This document shows, in pieces, positions 47,629 through 57,807 of a stretch of DNA of 64,000 nt. How positions within the stretch are numbered: the first letter of the stretch is position 1; every line of letters begins with the position of its first letter. This DNA is from Tsuneonella litorea. Its GTDB lineage: Bacteria > Pseudomonadota > Alphaproteobacteria > Sphingomonadales > Sphingomonadaceae. Location: positions 16,238 through 80,237 of the forward strand of contig NZ_JAOAMV010000009.1 in NCBI RefSeq assembly GCF_025154015.1, read 5' to 3'. The notes beneath the pieces are model-generated. The model had not been told where the DNA came from. It made no database searches and worked only from the letters and a program-made list of their open reading frames with translations. Made by a program: the position numbers and the translations under genes.

Positions 47629-48138
47629 ATGAGGACCGGGCAGGACGAATACGGATCGGCGGCAGAGGATGCGGCGCCGGTCGATATGCTTGCTGCGCTG
47701 TTCGAGGCGCGCGGGTGGACCCACGAGGTCGTTTCGGCGGACGAGATCTCGGCGGAAATCCAGGGCAGCTGGACCAGTTACCAGGTCCGCGCGATCTGGC
47801 GCGCCGAGGATAACGTCCTGCAATTGCTCTGTTTGCCCGACATTCGCGTCGCCGAAGGCAAGCGGGCGGTGGCGCACGAACTCCTCGCACTGGTGAACGA
47901 ACAGCTCTGGCTCGGTCACTTCGACGTGTGGTCGCAGGGCGGGATGCTGGTCTATCGCCATGGCCTGCTGCTCGGCGACGAGGGCCTGCTGGGGCTTGGC
48001 CAGGCGCAGGGCCTGATCGAGACTGCGATAGACGAATGCGACCGCTTCTACCCGGCGTTCCAGTTCGTGCTGTGGGGCGACAAGAGCCCGCAGGACGCGC
48101 TCGCCAGCGCAATGGTGGATGCCGCAGGCGAAGCCTAG
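47629..48138 (+). CDS. YbjN domain-containing protein
   Basis: 169 aa from ATG 47629 (MRTGQDEYGSAAEDAAPVDML). It has the YbjN/type III secretion chaperone-like fold signature, with the region VLQLLCLPDIRVAEGKRAVAHELLALVNEQLWLGHFDVW and the Gly-rich loop GGMLVYRHGLLL. Cytosolic, no signal. An open extension to 47554 starts with a TTG but shows no RBS. In other alphaproteobacteria YbjN genes also sit before proC. Precise function is unknown. Confidence 0.85.
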   Translation: MRTGQDEYGSAAEDAAPVDMLAALFEARGWTHEVVSADEISAEIQGSWTSYQVRAIWRAEDNVLQLLCLPDIRVAEGKRAVAHELLALVNEQLWLGHFDVWSQGGMLVYRHGLLLGDEGLLGLGQAQGLIETAIDECDRFYPAFQFVLWGDKSPQDALASAMVDAAGEA

Positions 48139-48170
48139 CGTCACCGCGCCATGCGCCGTAAGGCGGCGGC

Positions 48171-48980
48171 ATGATCGCATTCCAGTCCATCCTCATCGCC
48201 GGCTACGGCTCGATGACCGGTGCCATGCTCGACGGCTGGCTCGCTTCGGGCCTTCGTCCGGAAATCTTCACCGCCTACGGTCCGCGCGAAAAGGCGGTCC
48301 CGGAAGGCGTGCGCTTCACCACCGCATTGCCCGACCAGCCGGTCGACGCGATCGTCCTCGGCTTCAAGCCGCAGATGCTGGCCGAGGCCGCCCCGCCGAT
48401 CGAGCCGCTCGCCGGACCGGAAACGGTCGTGATATCGGTCCTCGCCGGGATCGATCTTGCCACCCTTGCCGAGCGGTTTCCCCGCGCGGCCGGGGTGGTG
48501 CGCCTGATGCCCAATCTCGCCGCGGCGCTCGGCAAGTCGCCCAACGGCCTCGTTGCGCGCGGCCTCGAAGATGACCGGCGCGCTGCGGTCACCGACCTTG
48601 CCGCGCGGCTCGGCAGCGCCGAATGGCTGGCGGACGAGAACCAGTTCGATCTGGTGACCGCGCTGGCCGGATCGGGTCCTGGGTTCCTCTATCGCTTCGT
48701 CGACGCGCTGGCCGTGGGGGCGACGCGGCTTGGCCTCGATCCCGCGCAGGCCGAGCGGCTGGCGGTGGCCATGGTCGAGGGGGCGAGCGCGCTGGCGGCC
48801 GCTTCGCCGCATTCGCCGGGCGAACTCGCACGCAAGGTGGCGAGCCCCGGGGGCATGACGCAGCAGGGCCTCGACGTGCTCGACGAGGGCGAGGCGCTGA
48901 CCCGGCTGGTCACCGAAACCCTGCGCGCGGCCCGTGATCGCGGCCGCGAAATGGCCGCGGCGGCGCGCGGCGAAGGTTAA
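48171..48980 (+). CDS. proC: Pyrroline-5-carboxylate reductase
   Basis: Last step of proline synthesis. 269 aa. N-terminal NAD(P) fold AGYGSMTGAMLDGWLASG; the C-terminal dimer domain has the family signature GSGPGFLYRFVDALAVGATRLGLDP and the ASPGGMTQQGLDVLDEG motif. It is 32 bases after the YbjN gene. proB lies ~3.3 kb downstream, so the proline genes are split, and proA is not in the window. Confidence 0.96.
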   Translation: MIAFQSILIAGYGSMTGAMLDGWLASGLRPEIFTAYGPREKAVPEGVRFTTALPDQPVDAIVLGFKPQMLAEAAPPIEPLAGPETVVISVLAGIDLATLAERFPRAAGVVRLMPNLAAALGKSPNGLVARGLEDDRRAAVTDLAARLGSAEWLADENQFDLVTALAGSGPGFLYRFVDALAVGATRLGLDPAQAERLAVAMVEGASALAAASPHSPGELARKVASPGGMTQQGLDVLDEGEALTRLVTETLRAARDRGREMAAAARGEG

Positions 48981-49001
48981 TCCGATTCTGTCCGGTTTCG
49001 C

Positions 49002-49030
49002 TTGAAATAGGGGGCCGAACACTCGATATT
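49002..49030 (+). promoter_or_regulatory. Sigma-70-type promoter for the BI-1 family gene
   Basis: TTGAAA (49002-49007), a 17-base spacer, and GATATT (49025-49030), 50 bases before the ATG at 49081. The leader then carries AGAGGAG. Confidence 0.5.
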
Positions 49031-49080
49031 CGCTGTGTCGCCCGCGCAACACGGTCGCGGGCCAGAGGAGTACGAAACAC

Positions 49081-49809
49081 ATGGCCGATTTTGAACCCCG
49101 CACGACGACCACGAGCTTCGGCTCGGTGCCGCGCGCCGGTGGCGCGGTCGTTTATGACGAGGGCCTGCGCCAGCACATGCTCTCGATCTACAACTACATG
49201 ACGAGCGGCGTGCTGCTGACCGGCATCGTCGCGTTGCTGACCGCCAACTCGGGCCTCGCCTATTCCTTCGCGAGCGGCCCGCTGATGTGGCTTGTCGCGC
49301 TATCACCGCTGGCGATCGTGTTCGCGATGAGCTTCGGCGCGGCCAAGTTCAGCCAGGGCACCCTCCAGGTGATGTACTGGGCCTTCGCGGTGCTGATGGG
49401 CCTCAGCCTGTCGACCATCTTCCTGGTCTACACCGGGGGGTCGATCGCGGTGACCTTCTTCGCCACCGCGGCGGCGTTCGCCGGCCTCAGCCTCTACGGG
49501 TACACGACCAAGCGCGATCTGTCGGGCATGGGCAAGTTCCTGCTGATGGGCGTGATCGGCCTGATCGTGGCCAGCATCGCGAACATGTTCATCGGCTCTG
49601 CGCCGTTCATGTACGCGATCAGCTTCATCGGGGTCCTCATCTTCGCGGGTCTGACGGTCTACGACACGCAGAAGCTCAAGGAACAGTACGCGCACCTGCG
49701 CGGCACCGAATGGGCCGGCAAGGCGGTGATCCTCGGGGCGCTCAACCTGTACCTCGACTTCATCAACATGTTCCTCTTCCTGCTCCGCTTCATGGGCAGC
49801 CGCGACTGA
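49081..49809 (+). CDS. Bax inhibitor-1 / YccA family membrane protein
   Basis: 242 aa, seven predicted membrane segments after a ~28-residue cytosolic tail. Conserved BI-1 segments include YDEGLRQHMLSIYNYMTSGVLLTGIVALL and the C-terminal VYDTQKLKEQY with NLYLDFINMFLFLLRFMG. In E. coli YccA modulates FtsH, and some relatives are Ca2+ channels; the role here is not shown. It has its own promoter and terminator, so it is a monocistronic gene. Confidence 0.93.
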   Translation: MADFEPRTTTTSFGSVPRAGGAVVYDEGLRQHMLSIYNYMTSGVLLTGIVALLTANSGLAYSFASGPLMWLVALSPLAIVFAMSFGAAKFSQGTLQVMYWAFAVLMGLSLSTIFLVYTGGSIAVTFFATAAAFAGLSLYGYTTKRDLSGMGKFLLMGVIGLIVASIANMFIGSAPFMYAISFIGVLIFAGLTVYDTQKLKEQYAHLRGTEWAGKAVILGALNLYLDFINMFLFLLRFMGSRD

Positions 49810-49851
49810 CCCCCGCTGCGGCGATTGGTCGCACGGAGGATTCGTTTCATC

Positions 49852-49889
49852 GTGCCCGGGGGACATCGTGTCCCTCGGGCATTTTCTTT
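49852..49889 (+). terminator. Rho-independent terminator of the BI-1 gene
   Basis: TGCCCG-G-GGGACA pairs with TGTCCC-T-CGGGCA across the loop TCG, followed by TTTTCTTT. It lies 43 bases after the stop. Confidence 0.92.
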
Positions 49890-49980
49890 GCGTCGCTGAC
49901 GCGATAGGCGCGGGGCTGCTTCAGGCGCGCGAAAGGCGCGGCCTGCCAGATTGGATGCGGGCAGAGGAGGGCCGCGCCGC

Positions 49981-50904
49981 ATGTTTCAGGTTTCCAGTTC
50001 GATTATCCGCCTGATGGCGATCGGCGGGGCGCTCGCCGTGCTCGGTGCCTGTGCGACGCCGCCGCCACCACCACCACCGCCGCCCCCGCCGCCGCCCGTG
50101 GCCAAGGTGATTCCGCCTCGACCCGTACCACCGATGGGTGCCGTTGCCGGGATGGCGATCCCCGCGGTTCAGGCAGACGGCGTGCGGCACACGGTGAACT
50201 ACCAGCTGACCCCGGCACAAACGACGTGGAACCTGCGTTCGGCGCTCAACGTCGCGGCGCTCAACTGCCTCGAGCCGAAGTACGATCCGATCCTCCAGGG
50301 CTACAAGGGGCTGCTCAAGACCCATGCGCGCGGCCTGTCCTCGGCCAACCGCACGCTGGAGAGCGAGTTCCGCCAGAAGTACGGTCCCGGCTTTCGCGAC
50401 GTGCTCGATGGCTACATGACGCAGGTCTACAACTATTTCGCGCTGCCGCCCGCGCGCAATTCGTTCTGCGAAGCTTCGCTGGCCGTTTCGCTGGAACTTC
50501 CGCTCGTCGCGCAGGGCGACCTCGATGCCTTCGCCGCGCGCAGCCTGCCGCGGATCGAGGGCGTGTTCGACGATTTCTTCCGCGCCTATGAACAATACCG
50601 CGTCGAAGTCGCCCGGTGGGACGCCGAATACAATCCGACCGCGCTGACCGCGACGGTATCAGGATACGTCAACCCGCTCGATCCCGCCGTCACCGTGCCT
50701 CCCGGCGCGACGACGGTGGGCGCGATGCCGGCGCTGCCTCCGTCGAACGCGCCGGCGCCTGAGCCGGTCATCGTGCTGACCCAGCCGGCCGCAACGCCGC
50801 GTGAAGCGCCGGCCACTTTGCCGACCACTGTGCCGGTGATCGTCGAGACGCAAGGCGCCGGCGAACCGCCCTCGATCACCCTGCCGCCGGGATCGCGGAA
50901 GTGA
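49981..50904 (+). CDS. Proline-rich lipoprotein, function unknown
   Basis: 307 aa from ATG 49981 (GAGGAG upstream). Lipoprotein signal ends at the lipobox LGAC, which is immediately followed by a run of 13 prolines. The middle section (VNYQLTPAQTTWNLRSALNVAALNCLEPKYDPILQGYKGLL) is a helical globular domain with two Cys. The C-terminal ~90 residues are again Pro/Ala/Thr-rich. A rigid polyproline spacer just after the lipid anchor suggests reaching across the periplasm. Family resemblance not recognised. Confidence 0.8.
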   Translation: MFQVSSSIIRLMAIGGALAVLGACATPPPPPPPPPPPPPVAKVIPPRPVPPMGAVAGMAIPAVQADGVRHTVNYQLTPAQTTWNLRSALNVAALNCLEPKYDPILQGYKGLLKTHARGLSSANRTLESEFRQKYGPGFRDVLDGYMTQVYNYFALPPARNSFCEASLAVSLELPLVAQGDLDAFAARSLPRIEGVFDDFFRAYEQYRVEVARWDAEYNPTALTATVSGYVNPLDPAVTVPPGATTVGAMPALPPSNAPAPEPVIVLTQPAATPREAPATLPTTVPVIVETQGAGEPPSITLPPGSRK

Positions 50905-51013
50905 GCGATCAAGGGGGAGGCAGGGGGCGGATTTTGCTCTTGGCAAGCCACCCCCGGTTCGCCTAAGGGGCGCGCTCGCTGCGGTCCTGGCCGCAGCGCA
51001 ATGGAACTGGAAC

Positions 51014-52289
<1,276 letters not shown>

Positions 52290-52311
52290 CATCCCGGCGT
52301 GACGCGGCGGC

Positions 52312-53469
52312 ATGGCTTCGCTAAGCGCCGCGCGGATGACCGGTGCCGCTCTCTCCCAGATCGCCGATCCCGCCGCCTGCCCGCGGCTGGTGATCAAGGT
52401 CGGCTCGGCGCTGCTCGTGGAGCGGGGCGGCGCGCTGCGGCGCGAGTGGCTTCAGGCCCTCGCGGGCGAAATCAGCGAGGCCCGCCGGCGGGGGCAGCAG
52501 GTGGTCGTCGTCAGCTCCGGGGCCATCGCCCTTGGCGCGGCGCGGCTGGGGTTGTCCGGCGGCGGGCGCACCAGCCTGGCCGATGCGCAAGCCGCCGCGG
52601 CGGTGGGCCAGATCGCGCTGGCGGGGGCATGGGACGAACTGCTCGGCGCCGAAGGCCTGGTCGCGGCACAGCTGCTGCTTACGCTCGAGGATCTCGAAGA
52701 CCGCCGCCGCTATCTCAACGCGTCTTCGACCCTTGCACGCCTGCTCGATCAGGGAGCCATTCCGGTGGTCAACGAGAACGACAGCGTCGCGACCGCGGAG
52801 ATCCGTTTCGGCGACAACGATCGCCTCGCCGCCCGGGTCGCGCAGGCAGCGGGGGCCGACGCCGTGGCGCTGCTGAGCGATGTCGACGGCTTGTTCGACC
52901 GCGACCCTAAAGACCCCGAGGCCCGGCTCGTGCGCGAGGTCCGGGGGGTCGACGAGGCCGTCCGCGCCATGGCGACCGGGGGGTCGGGATCGGGCATGGG
53001 TTCGGGCGGAATGGTTTCGAAGCTGGAGGCGGCCGAAATCGCCGGCCGGGCCGGTATCGCGCTTGCGATCCTCAACGGGACGCACGCGCGCCCCCTGGCG
53101 CGGGCGCTTGCGGAGGACAAGGGGACCCTGTTCGTGCCGCAGCGGCGCGACGGCGGGCGCAAGGTCTGGCTCGGCGGGAGAATCGCGCCGGCGGGCGTGC
53201 TGACGGTCGACGCGGGGTGCGCCGCGGCGCTCGGAGCGGGATCGAGCCTGCTGGCGGCCGGGGTGGTGGGGGTCGACGGCGATTTCGCGCGCGGCGACCT
53301 GGTGACGATCCATTCGGCGAAGGGCGACCGGCTCGCGCAGGGACTGGTCGAGTACACCGCCGCCGAATGCCGCGCGATCGCCGGCCGCAAGGCGAGCGAC
53401 CAGGCGGCGCTGCTGGGCTATGCGCCCCGCGCCGCCGTGATCCATCGCGACCACATGGTCCTGCTGTGA
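52312..53469 (+). CDS. proB: Glutamate 5-kinase
   Basis: First step of proline synthesis. 385 aa, ATG 52312 or 52336. Amino-acid kinase domain with RLVIKVGSALLVE, SSGAIALGAARLGL and NENDSVATAEIRFGDNDRLAARVA. The final ~90 residues form a PUA domain (APAGVLTVDAGCAAAL ... HSAKGDRLAQGLVEY), as in the standard long form. 22 bases follow obgE. The end overlaps the next gene by four bases. Confidence 0.96.
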   Translation: MASLSAARMTGAALSQIADPAACPRLVIKVGSALLVERGGALRREWLQALAGEISEARRRGQQVVVVSSGAIALGAARLGLSGGGRTSLADAQAAAAVGQIALAGAWDELLGAEGLVAAQLLLTLEDLEDRRRYLNASSTLARLLDQGAIPVVNENDSVATAEIRFGDNDRLAARVAQAAGADAVALLSDVDGLFDRDPKDPEARLVREVRGVDEAVRAMATGGSGSGMGSGGMVSKLEAAEIAGRAGIALAILNGTHARPLARALAEDKGTLFVPQRRDGGRKVWLGGRIAPAGVLTVDAGCAAALGAGSSLLAAGVVGVDGDFARGDLVTIHSAKGDRLAQGLVEYTAAECRAIAGRKASDQAALLGYAPRAAVIHRDHMVLL

Positions 53470-54383
53470 GCGGGCCGCTCGTTGCGCTGACCGGCGCTAC
53501 CGGCTTCGTCGGCCGTGCCGCGCTCGATGCGCTCGACCGGGCGGGAATGCAGGTCCGTGCGCTGGCCCGCACGGTGCCGGACAAGCGGGGCGCGGCCAGT
53601 TGGGAGCAGGGCGATCTGTCGGACGGCGGGGCGCTTGCCCGGCTGGTGAAGGGTGCCGAGGCTGTGGTTCACGTTGCCGGCCTGACCACCGCTCCCAACG
53701 CCGAGGCTTTCGATGCTGCCAACGTGGCCGGGACCCTCAATGTCGTGAAGGCGGCAGCCGACGCCGGGGTCCCGCGTTTCATATTCGTGTCGTCGCTCGC
53801 GGCCCGCGAGCCCGCGCTGTCCGCCTACGGCGCTTCGAAGGAACGCGCCGAGCGCCTGGTCGCAGCAAGCGGGCTCGACTGGACGATCGTGCGGCCCCCA
53901 GGGGTCTACGGCCCGTGGGATCGCGACTACCTTGAGATGTTCAGGCTGGCGAAGCGCGGGATCGTCCCGGTCCCGCCCCCGGGGCGCAGCTCGCTGATCC
54001 ACGTCGATGATCTGGCCGAGCTGCTCGCCACGCTCGTGCCCGGCGGGGAGGACGCGACCCACCGGACCTTCGAGCCCGACGACGGACACGCGGGCGGCTG
54101 GAGCCACCGCGAGCTGGCGCGGGTCATCGGCTGGGCGGTCGGCCGGCGGCCGCTGGTCGTTCACCTCTCGCGGCCGCTCCTCGAACAGGCCTCGCGCGCC
54201 GACCGGCTGCTGCGCCGCTCGCGCGCGCGGCTGACGCGCGACAGGGTCGGCTACATGACGCATCCCGACTGGGTTGCGCGGCCCGAGCTGCACGTTCCGC
54301 CGGCGCTGTGGCAGCCGCGCATCCCCACCCGCGAAGGGATGAAGGAGACGGCACGCTGGTACCGCGAGAAGGGCTGGCTCTAG
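53466..54383 (+). CDS. NAD(P)-dependent epimerase/dehydratase-like protein (extended/atypical SDR)
   Basis: 305 aa from GTG 53466 (GTGA overlap with proB). Rossmann motif TGATGFVGRAALDAL; the catalytic Ser-Tyr-Lys appear as FVSSLA and YGASK. The C-terminal half has substrate-like sequence WTIVRPPGVYGPWD and LIHVDDLAELLA, common in nucleoside-sugar epimerase relatives and in NDUFA9-type atypical SDRs. The substrate is not determinable. Coupling with proB may be only transcriptional convenience. Confidence 0.88.
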   Translation: MSGPLVALTGATGFVGRAALDALDRAGMQVRALARTVPDKRGAASWEQGDLSDGGALARLVKGAEAVVHVAGLTTAPNAEAFDAANVAGTLNVVKAAADAGVPRFIFVSSLAAREPALSAYGASKERAERLVAASGLDWTIVRPPGVYGPWDRDYLEMFRLAKRGIVPVPPPGRSSLIHVDDLAELLATLVPGGEDATHRTFEPDDGHAGGWSHRELARVIGWAVGRRPLVVHLSRPLLEQASRADRLLRRSRARLTRDRVGYMTHPDWVARPELHVPPALWQPRIPTREGMKETARWYREKGWL

Positions 54384-54481
54384 CGACGATTCGACTTGGC
54401 CGTCAGAGCGTGCATAGTCCGCCCGCGGGTTGCGAGTCGCGCCCCGGGTTTGACCCGGTGCTGCGTGCAAGGGGGATTGCC

Positions 54482-54895
54482 ATGAAGAAGTTCGTTGCGG
54501 CGGCCGCGCTGGGTGCGCTGGCTGCCTGTTCTCAGCCTGCACCGGAACCCGAAACCGATGCCGCGGCCACCGAGGCGGAAGCGCCTGCCGCCATGCCGAC
54601 GACGCTCGCCGCGGACGGCAAGCCGTCCTACGGCAAGTTCGAGGTCACGATGCCCGACGGCCAGAAGATCGTGGCGAACGTTAAGCCCGACGGCACGTTC
54701 GAGGTCACCGATGCAAGCGGCGCGGTGATCGATTCGGGTACCTGGGAGCAGAAGTCACCCGAGCAGTACTGCGAGACTTCGTCGAAGGAAGGGTCCGAGC
54801 AGGTCTGCTATGACGAGAAGGTGGTCGATGGGGTCTACCAGTCGACAAACCCCAAGACCGGAGAGACGGCGACCGTCGTGCGTCTGGAAGGCTGA
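54482..54895 (+). CDS. Small lipoprotein, function unknown
   Basis: 137 aa from ATG 54482 (AAGGGGG upstream). Lipoprotein signal MKKFVAAAALGALAAC, then an Ala/Glu/Pro-rich linker, then a compact beta-like domain with repeated DGxFxVTD-like turns (ANVKPDGTFEVTDASGAVIDSGTW). Two Cys (YCETSSKEG ... QVCYDEK) could form a disulfide. Outer-membrane sorting (Ser after lipidated Cys) is predicted. Similar small lipoproteins are common in sphingomonads, without assigned role. Confidence 0.85.
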   Translation: MKKFVAAAALGALAACSQPAPEPETDAAATEAEAPAAMPTTLAADGKPSYGKFEVTMPDGQKIVANVKPDGTFEVTDASGAVIDSGTWEQKSPEQYCETSSKEGSEQVCYDEKVVDGVYQSTNPKTGETATVVRLEG

Positions 54896-54913
54896 CGGCA
54901 GATCGAATGAGGG

Positions 54914-54945
54914 GACGGCGTCGGGGGCACGCCTCGGGCGCCGTC
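54914..54945. terminator. Hairpin between convergent lipoprotein and cysH genes
   Basis: GACGGCG (54914-54920) and CGCCGTC (54939-54945) are perfect 7-base arms in the 60-base convergent gap. No T-run, so either a weak bidirectional terminator or an RNA-end structure. Confidence 0.5.
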
Positions 54946-54955
54946 GGTTATCGCA

Positions 54956-55756
54956 TCAGAGAAACGGTTCGTATCCCGGCGGTAGCTCGCCGTCGGGGCC
55001 GAGTTCGACCGGCGTGTGGATGCCGCACTCGGTCTTGTCCCACCCCTTCCAGCGCCCGGCGCGGGGATCTTCCCCAGGCGCGACCTTGCTGGTGCAAGGG
55101 GAGCATCCGATCGAGGGATAGCCGCGGGCGACCAGCGGGTGCGCGGGCAGGTCGTGCTCGGCGACGTAGGCGGCGATGCGCGCCGCATCCCAGTCGATCA
55201 GCGGATTGATCTTGAGCCGCCCGGATGCGTCCGAGCGGTCGAGTTCGAAGCGCGGCAGGTTGGCGCGGGTCTGCGACTGAAACGCCTTCCGCCCGGTGAT
55301 CGAGGCATCGAACCCGGACAATGCCTTGGCCAGCGGGCGCACCTTGCGGATCTCGCAGCAACCGTCCGGGTCGTAGGACCAGCGCAGGCCGGTCTCGTCG
55401 CGGGCGGCGAGGTCGGCCGGCTCGGGCGCGAGCACGACGAGGTTGGTCAGGCCGAGGCGATCGACGAGTGCATCGCGATAGGCAATCGTCTCGGCGAAAT
55501 GCTTGCCGGTATCGAGGAAAAGCACCGGCGTGTCGGGCGCGATGGCTGCGATCTGGTGAAGCAGCACGGCGCTTTCGGCCCCGAAGCTCGACACCGCGGC
55601 GACCCGGCCCGCCAGGCCGCCGCGCAGCACGCCGCTCAGCATTTCGGCTGTGTCAGCCCCGTCGAACCGCCGATTGAGCCGCTCCGCATCGTCTGGCTTG
55701 AACCGTGGTCCGGTGTCGATCCGGTCGGCGAACCTGCTGATGCCAAGGTCAGCCAT
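54956..55756 (-). CDS. cysH: Adenylyl-sulfate (APS) reductase, [4Fe-4S] type
   Basis: Reduces APS to sulfite with thioredoxin. 266 aa. Four cluster Cys are present (C133-C134 and C218-C221, from GCCEI and GCSPC), so this is the cluster-bearing assimilatory type that uses APS rather than PAPS. The catalytic Cys is C244 in ECGIH. The PP-loop motif SSFGAESAVLL binds the nucleotide. It ends the cobA-DUF2849-cysI-DUF934-cysH unit and overlaps DUF934 by eight bases. Confidence 0.96.
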   Translation of the reverse strand: MADLGISRFADRIDTGPRFKPDDAERLNRRFDGADTAEMLSGVLRGGLAGRVAAVSSFGAESAVLLHQIAAIAPDTPVLFLDTGKHFAETIAYRDALVDRLGLTNLVVLAPEPADLAARDETGLRWSYDPDGCCEIRKVRPLAKALSGFDASITGRKAFQSQTRANLPRFELDRSDASGRLKINPLIDWDAARIAAYVAEHDLPAHPLVARGYPSIGCSPCTSKVAPGEDPRAGRWKGWDKTECGIHTPVELGPDGELPPGYEPFL

Positions 55757-56186
55757 GCGTCACCGGGTGGCGGAGCGCCCAGATGGGCGCGCGGTCGTCG
55801 GCGGCGGGCTGGTAGACATGGTCCCAGCGCGCCAGCGCGGCCTGGGCGTCGGCCGGGTCGAGCGGGCGGTCGGGTTCGAAGGCGTCGAAACCGCAGCGAC
55901 GCAGGGCGAACAGCTGGTCGACGAGCACGTCGCCCACGGCGCGCAGCTCGCCCTGGTAACCCGCCTCGCGCAGCACGCGCGCCGCGCTGTAGCCGCGGCC
56001 GTCGGTAAAGGCAGGAAAGTTCACCTCGATCAGCCGAAGCCCGTCGAGGTAGGGGATGAGCGCGCGGGCATCGTCGCCCGGCTCGACCCGCACCGCCGCC
56101 GAATTGGCCTGCTGGATGTACGAATCGACCGTCACCGCGGGGTGGTCGACAGGGTCGTCATCGCGGAACCGCAGGACGTCAGCCAT
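55749..56186 (-). CDS. DUF934 family protein of the sulfur-assimilation operon
   Basis: 145 aa from ATG 56186. DUF934 sequence with RLIEVNFPAFTDGRGYSAARVLRE and LRAVGDVLVDQLFALRRCGFDAFE. Found regularly between cysI and cysH in proteobacteria, but without proven activity; a role in sulfite reductase maturation or electron delivery is only a guess. It overlaps cysI and cysH by eight bases each, so it is tightly coupled to both. Confidence 0.85.
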   Translation of the reverse strand: MADVLRFRDDDPVDHPAVTVDSYIQQANSAAVRVEPGDDARALIPYLDGLRLIEVNFPAFTDGRGYSAARVLREAGYQGELRAVGDVLVDQLFALRRCGFDAFEPDRPLDPADAQAALARWDHVYQPAADDRAPIWALRHPVTHG

Positions 56187-57807
56187 AGAGCGCCTCCTTG
56201 AACGGCTCGATTCCGATGCGGCGATATGTGTCGAGGAAACGCTCGCCCTTCGTGCGCTGTGCCAGGTACACCCCCGTCGCGGTCTCGACCGCGTCGACGA
56301 TTCCCGCTTCGTCGAAACCGGGCCCGACGATCTTGGCGAGCGACGTGTCCTCCGCTTCGCTGCCGCCCAGCAGCAACTGGTAGTTTTCGGTGCCCTTCCG
56401 GTCGACACCGAGGATGCCGATGTGACCGGCATGGTGGTGCCCGCAGGCGTTGATGCACCCGGAAATCTTGATCTTGAGTTCGCCCAGTTCTGCCGCGTTC
56501 GGGGCGAGCCGCTCGCTCAATTTCTGGGCCACCGGGATGGAACGCGCATTGGCAAGGCTGCAGTAATCCAGACCGGGACAGGCGATGATGTCGCCGGCCT
56601 GGTCGAGGTTGGCCGTGCCGAGGCCCGCCTCGTCGAGCTTCTTCCACAGGGTATAGAGGTCCGCCTGGCGCACGTGCGGCAGGGCGATGTTCTGCGTGTG
56701 GGTCACGCGCATCTCGTCGAACGAATAGGCCCGCGCGAGGTCTGCCATCAGTCGCATCTGATCGGATGTGGCGTCACCGGGAATGCCGCCGACCGGCTTG
56801 AGGCTGATCACCGCGGCGACGTAGCCGGGCACCTTGTGCGGCACGGTGTTGGTATCGACCCACAGCGCGAAGTCGGGGTCCGACCGGTCGACCCCGCGCG
56901 GCAGGTCCTTCTCGAACGGCGGATCGGCGAAAAAGGCGGAAATGCGCTCCAGCTCCGCAAGCGGCGGCTCGATGCCCTGCGCCTGGAGGTGCGCGAACTC
57001 TTCCTCGACCTGGCGGCGATACTCGTCGGCGCCGAGCTCGTGGACGAGGATCTTGATCCGCGCCTTGTACTTGTTGTCGCGGCGGCCGTGGCGGTTGTAG
57101 ACCCGCAAGGCGGCCTCGCAATAGGTGACGAGGCTGTCGACGGGCACGAATTCGTTGATGCAAGGCGCGATCATCGGGGTGCGGCCCATGCCGCCGCCGA
57201 CCCAGAACTGTGCCCCTATCTCGCCCGCGTCGTTCCGCACCATGCGGATGCCGATGTCGTGCAGCTTCATCGCCGCGCGATCGGTCTCGCTCGCAATGAC
57301 GGCGATCTTGAACTTGCGGGGAAGCGCGGTGAACTCCGGGTGGAAGCTCGACCATTGTCTGAGCAATTCGGCGTAAGGCCTTGGATCGACGACTTCATCC
57401 GCCGCGGCGCCCGCGAAGTGATCGGAACTGATGTTGCGGATGCAGTTCCCGCTCGTCTGGATCGCGTGCATCTCGACCGCAGCGAGATCGGCGAGGATGT
57501 CGGGCGCTTCGGCAAGCTTGATCCAGTTGTACTGGATGTTCTGCCGGGTGGTGAAATGGCCGTATCCGCGGTCGTACTTGTCGGCGATGTCGGCCAGCGC
57601 GTGCATTTGCCGGCTGTCGAGCGTGCCGTAGGGGATCGCCACGCGCAGCATGTAGGCGTGCAGTTGCAGGTAGAGCCCGTTCATCAGCCGCAGCGGCTTG
57701 AACTGGTCCTCGGTGATCTTGCCGGCGAGGCGCCGGGCGACCTGGTCCCGGAACTCGGCGACGCGGGTGTCGACCATCTGCTGGTCGTAAGTGTCATAAC
57801 GATACAT
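56179..57807 (-). CDS. cysI: Sulfite reductase hemoprotein, ferredoxin/NADPH type (beta subunit CysI)
   Basis: Six-electron reduction of sulfite to sulfide with siroheme and [4Fe-4S]. 542 aa. The four ligand Cys are C410, C416 (CPGLDYC) and C451, C455 (CINAC). Two nitrite/sulfite reductase half-repeats are seen, each with a FTTRQNIQ/THTQNIALP substrate strand. No cysJ flavoprotein gene lies in the operon, so electrons probably come from a ferredoxin. Confidence 0.96.
   Translation of the reverse strand: MYRYDTYDQQMVDTRVAEFRDQVARRLAGKITEDQFKPLRLMNGLYLQLHAYMLRVAIPYGTLDSRQMHALADIADKYDRGYGHFTTRQNIQYNWIKLAEAPDILADLAAVEMHAIQTSGNCIRNISSDHFAGAAADEVVDPRPYAELLRQWSSFHPEFTALPRKFKIAVIASETDRAAMKLHDIGIRMVRNDAGEIGAQFWVGGGMGRTPMIAPCINEFVPVDSLVTYCEAALRVYNRHGRRDNKYKARIKILVHELGADEYRRQVEEEFAHLQAQGIEPPLAELERISAFFADPPFEKDLPRGVDRSDPDFALWVDTNTVPHKVPGYVAAVISLKPVGGIPGDATSDQMRLMADLARAYSFDEMRVTHTQNIALPHVRQADLYTLWKKLDEAGLGTANLDQAGDIIACPGLDYCSLANARSIPVAQKLSERLAPNAAELGELKIKISGCINACGHHHAGHIGILGVDRKGTENYQLLLGGSEAEDTSLAKIVGPGFDEAGIVDAVETATGVYLAQRTKGERFLDTYRRIGIEPFKEALYG

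Noticed and set aside
50978..50997. Hairpin GCTGCGG/CCGCAGC as a terminator of the polyproline lipoprotein
   Set aside because: No T-tract follows and it is closer to the tRNA start than to the gene end; left unassigned.
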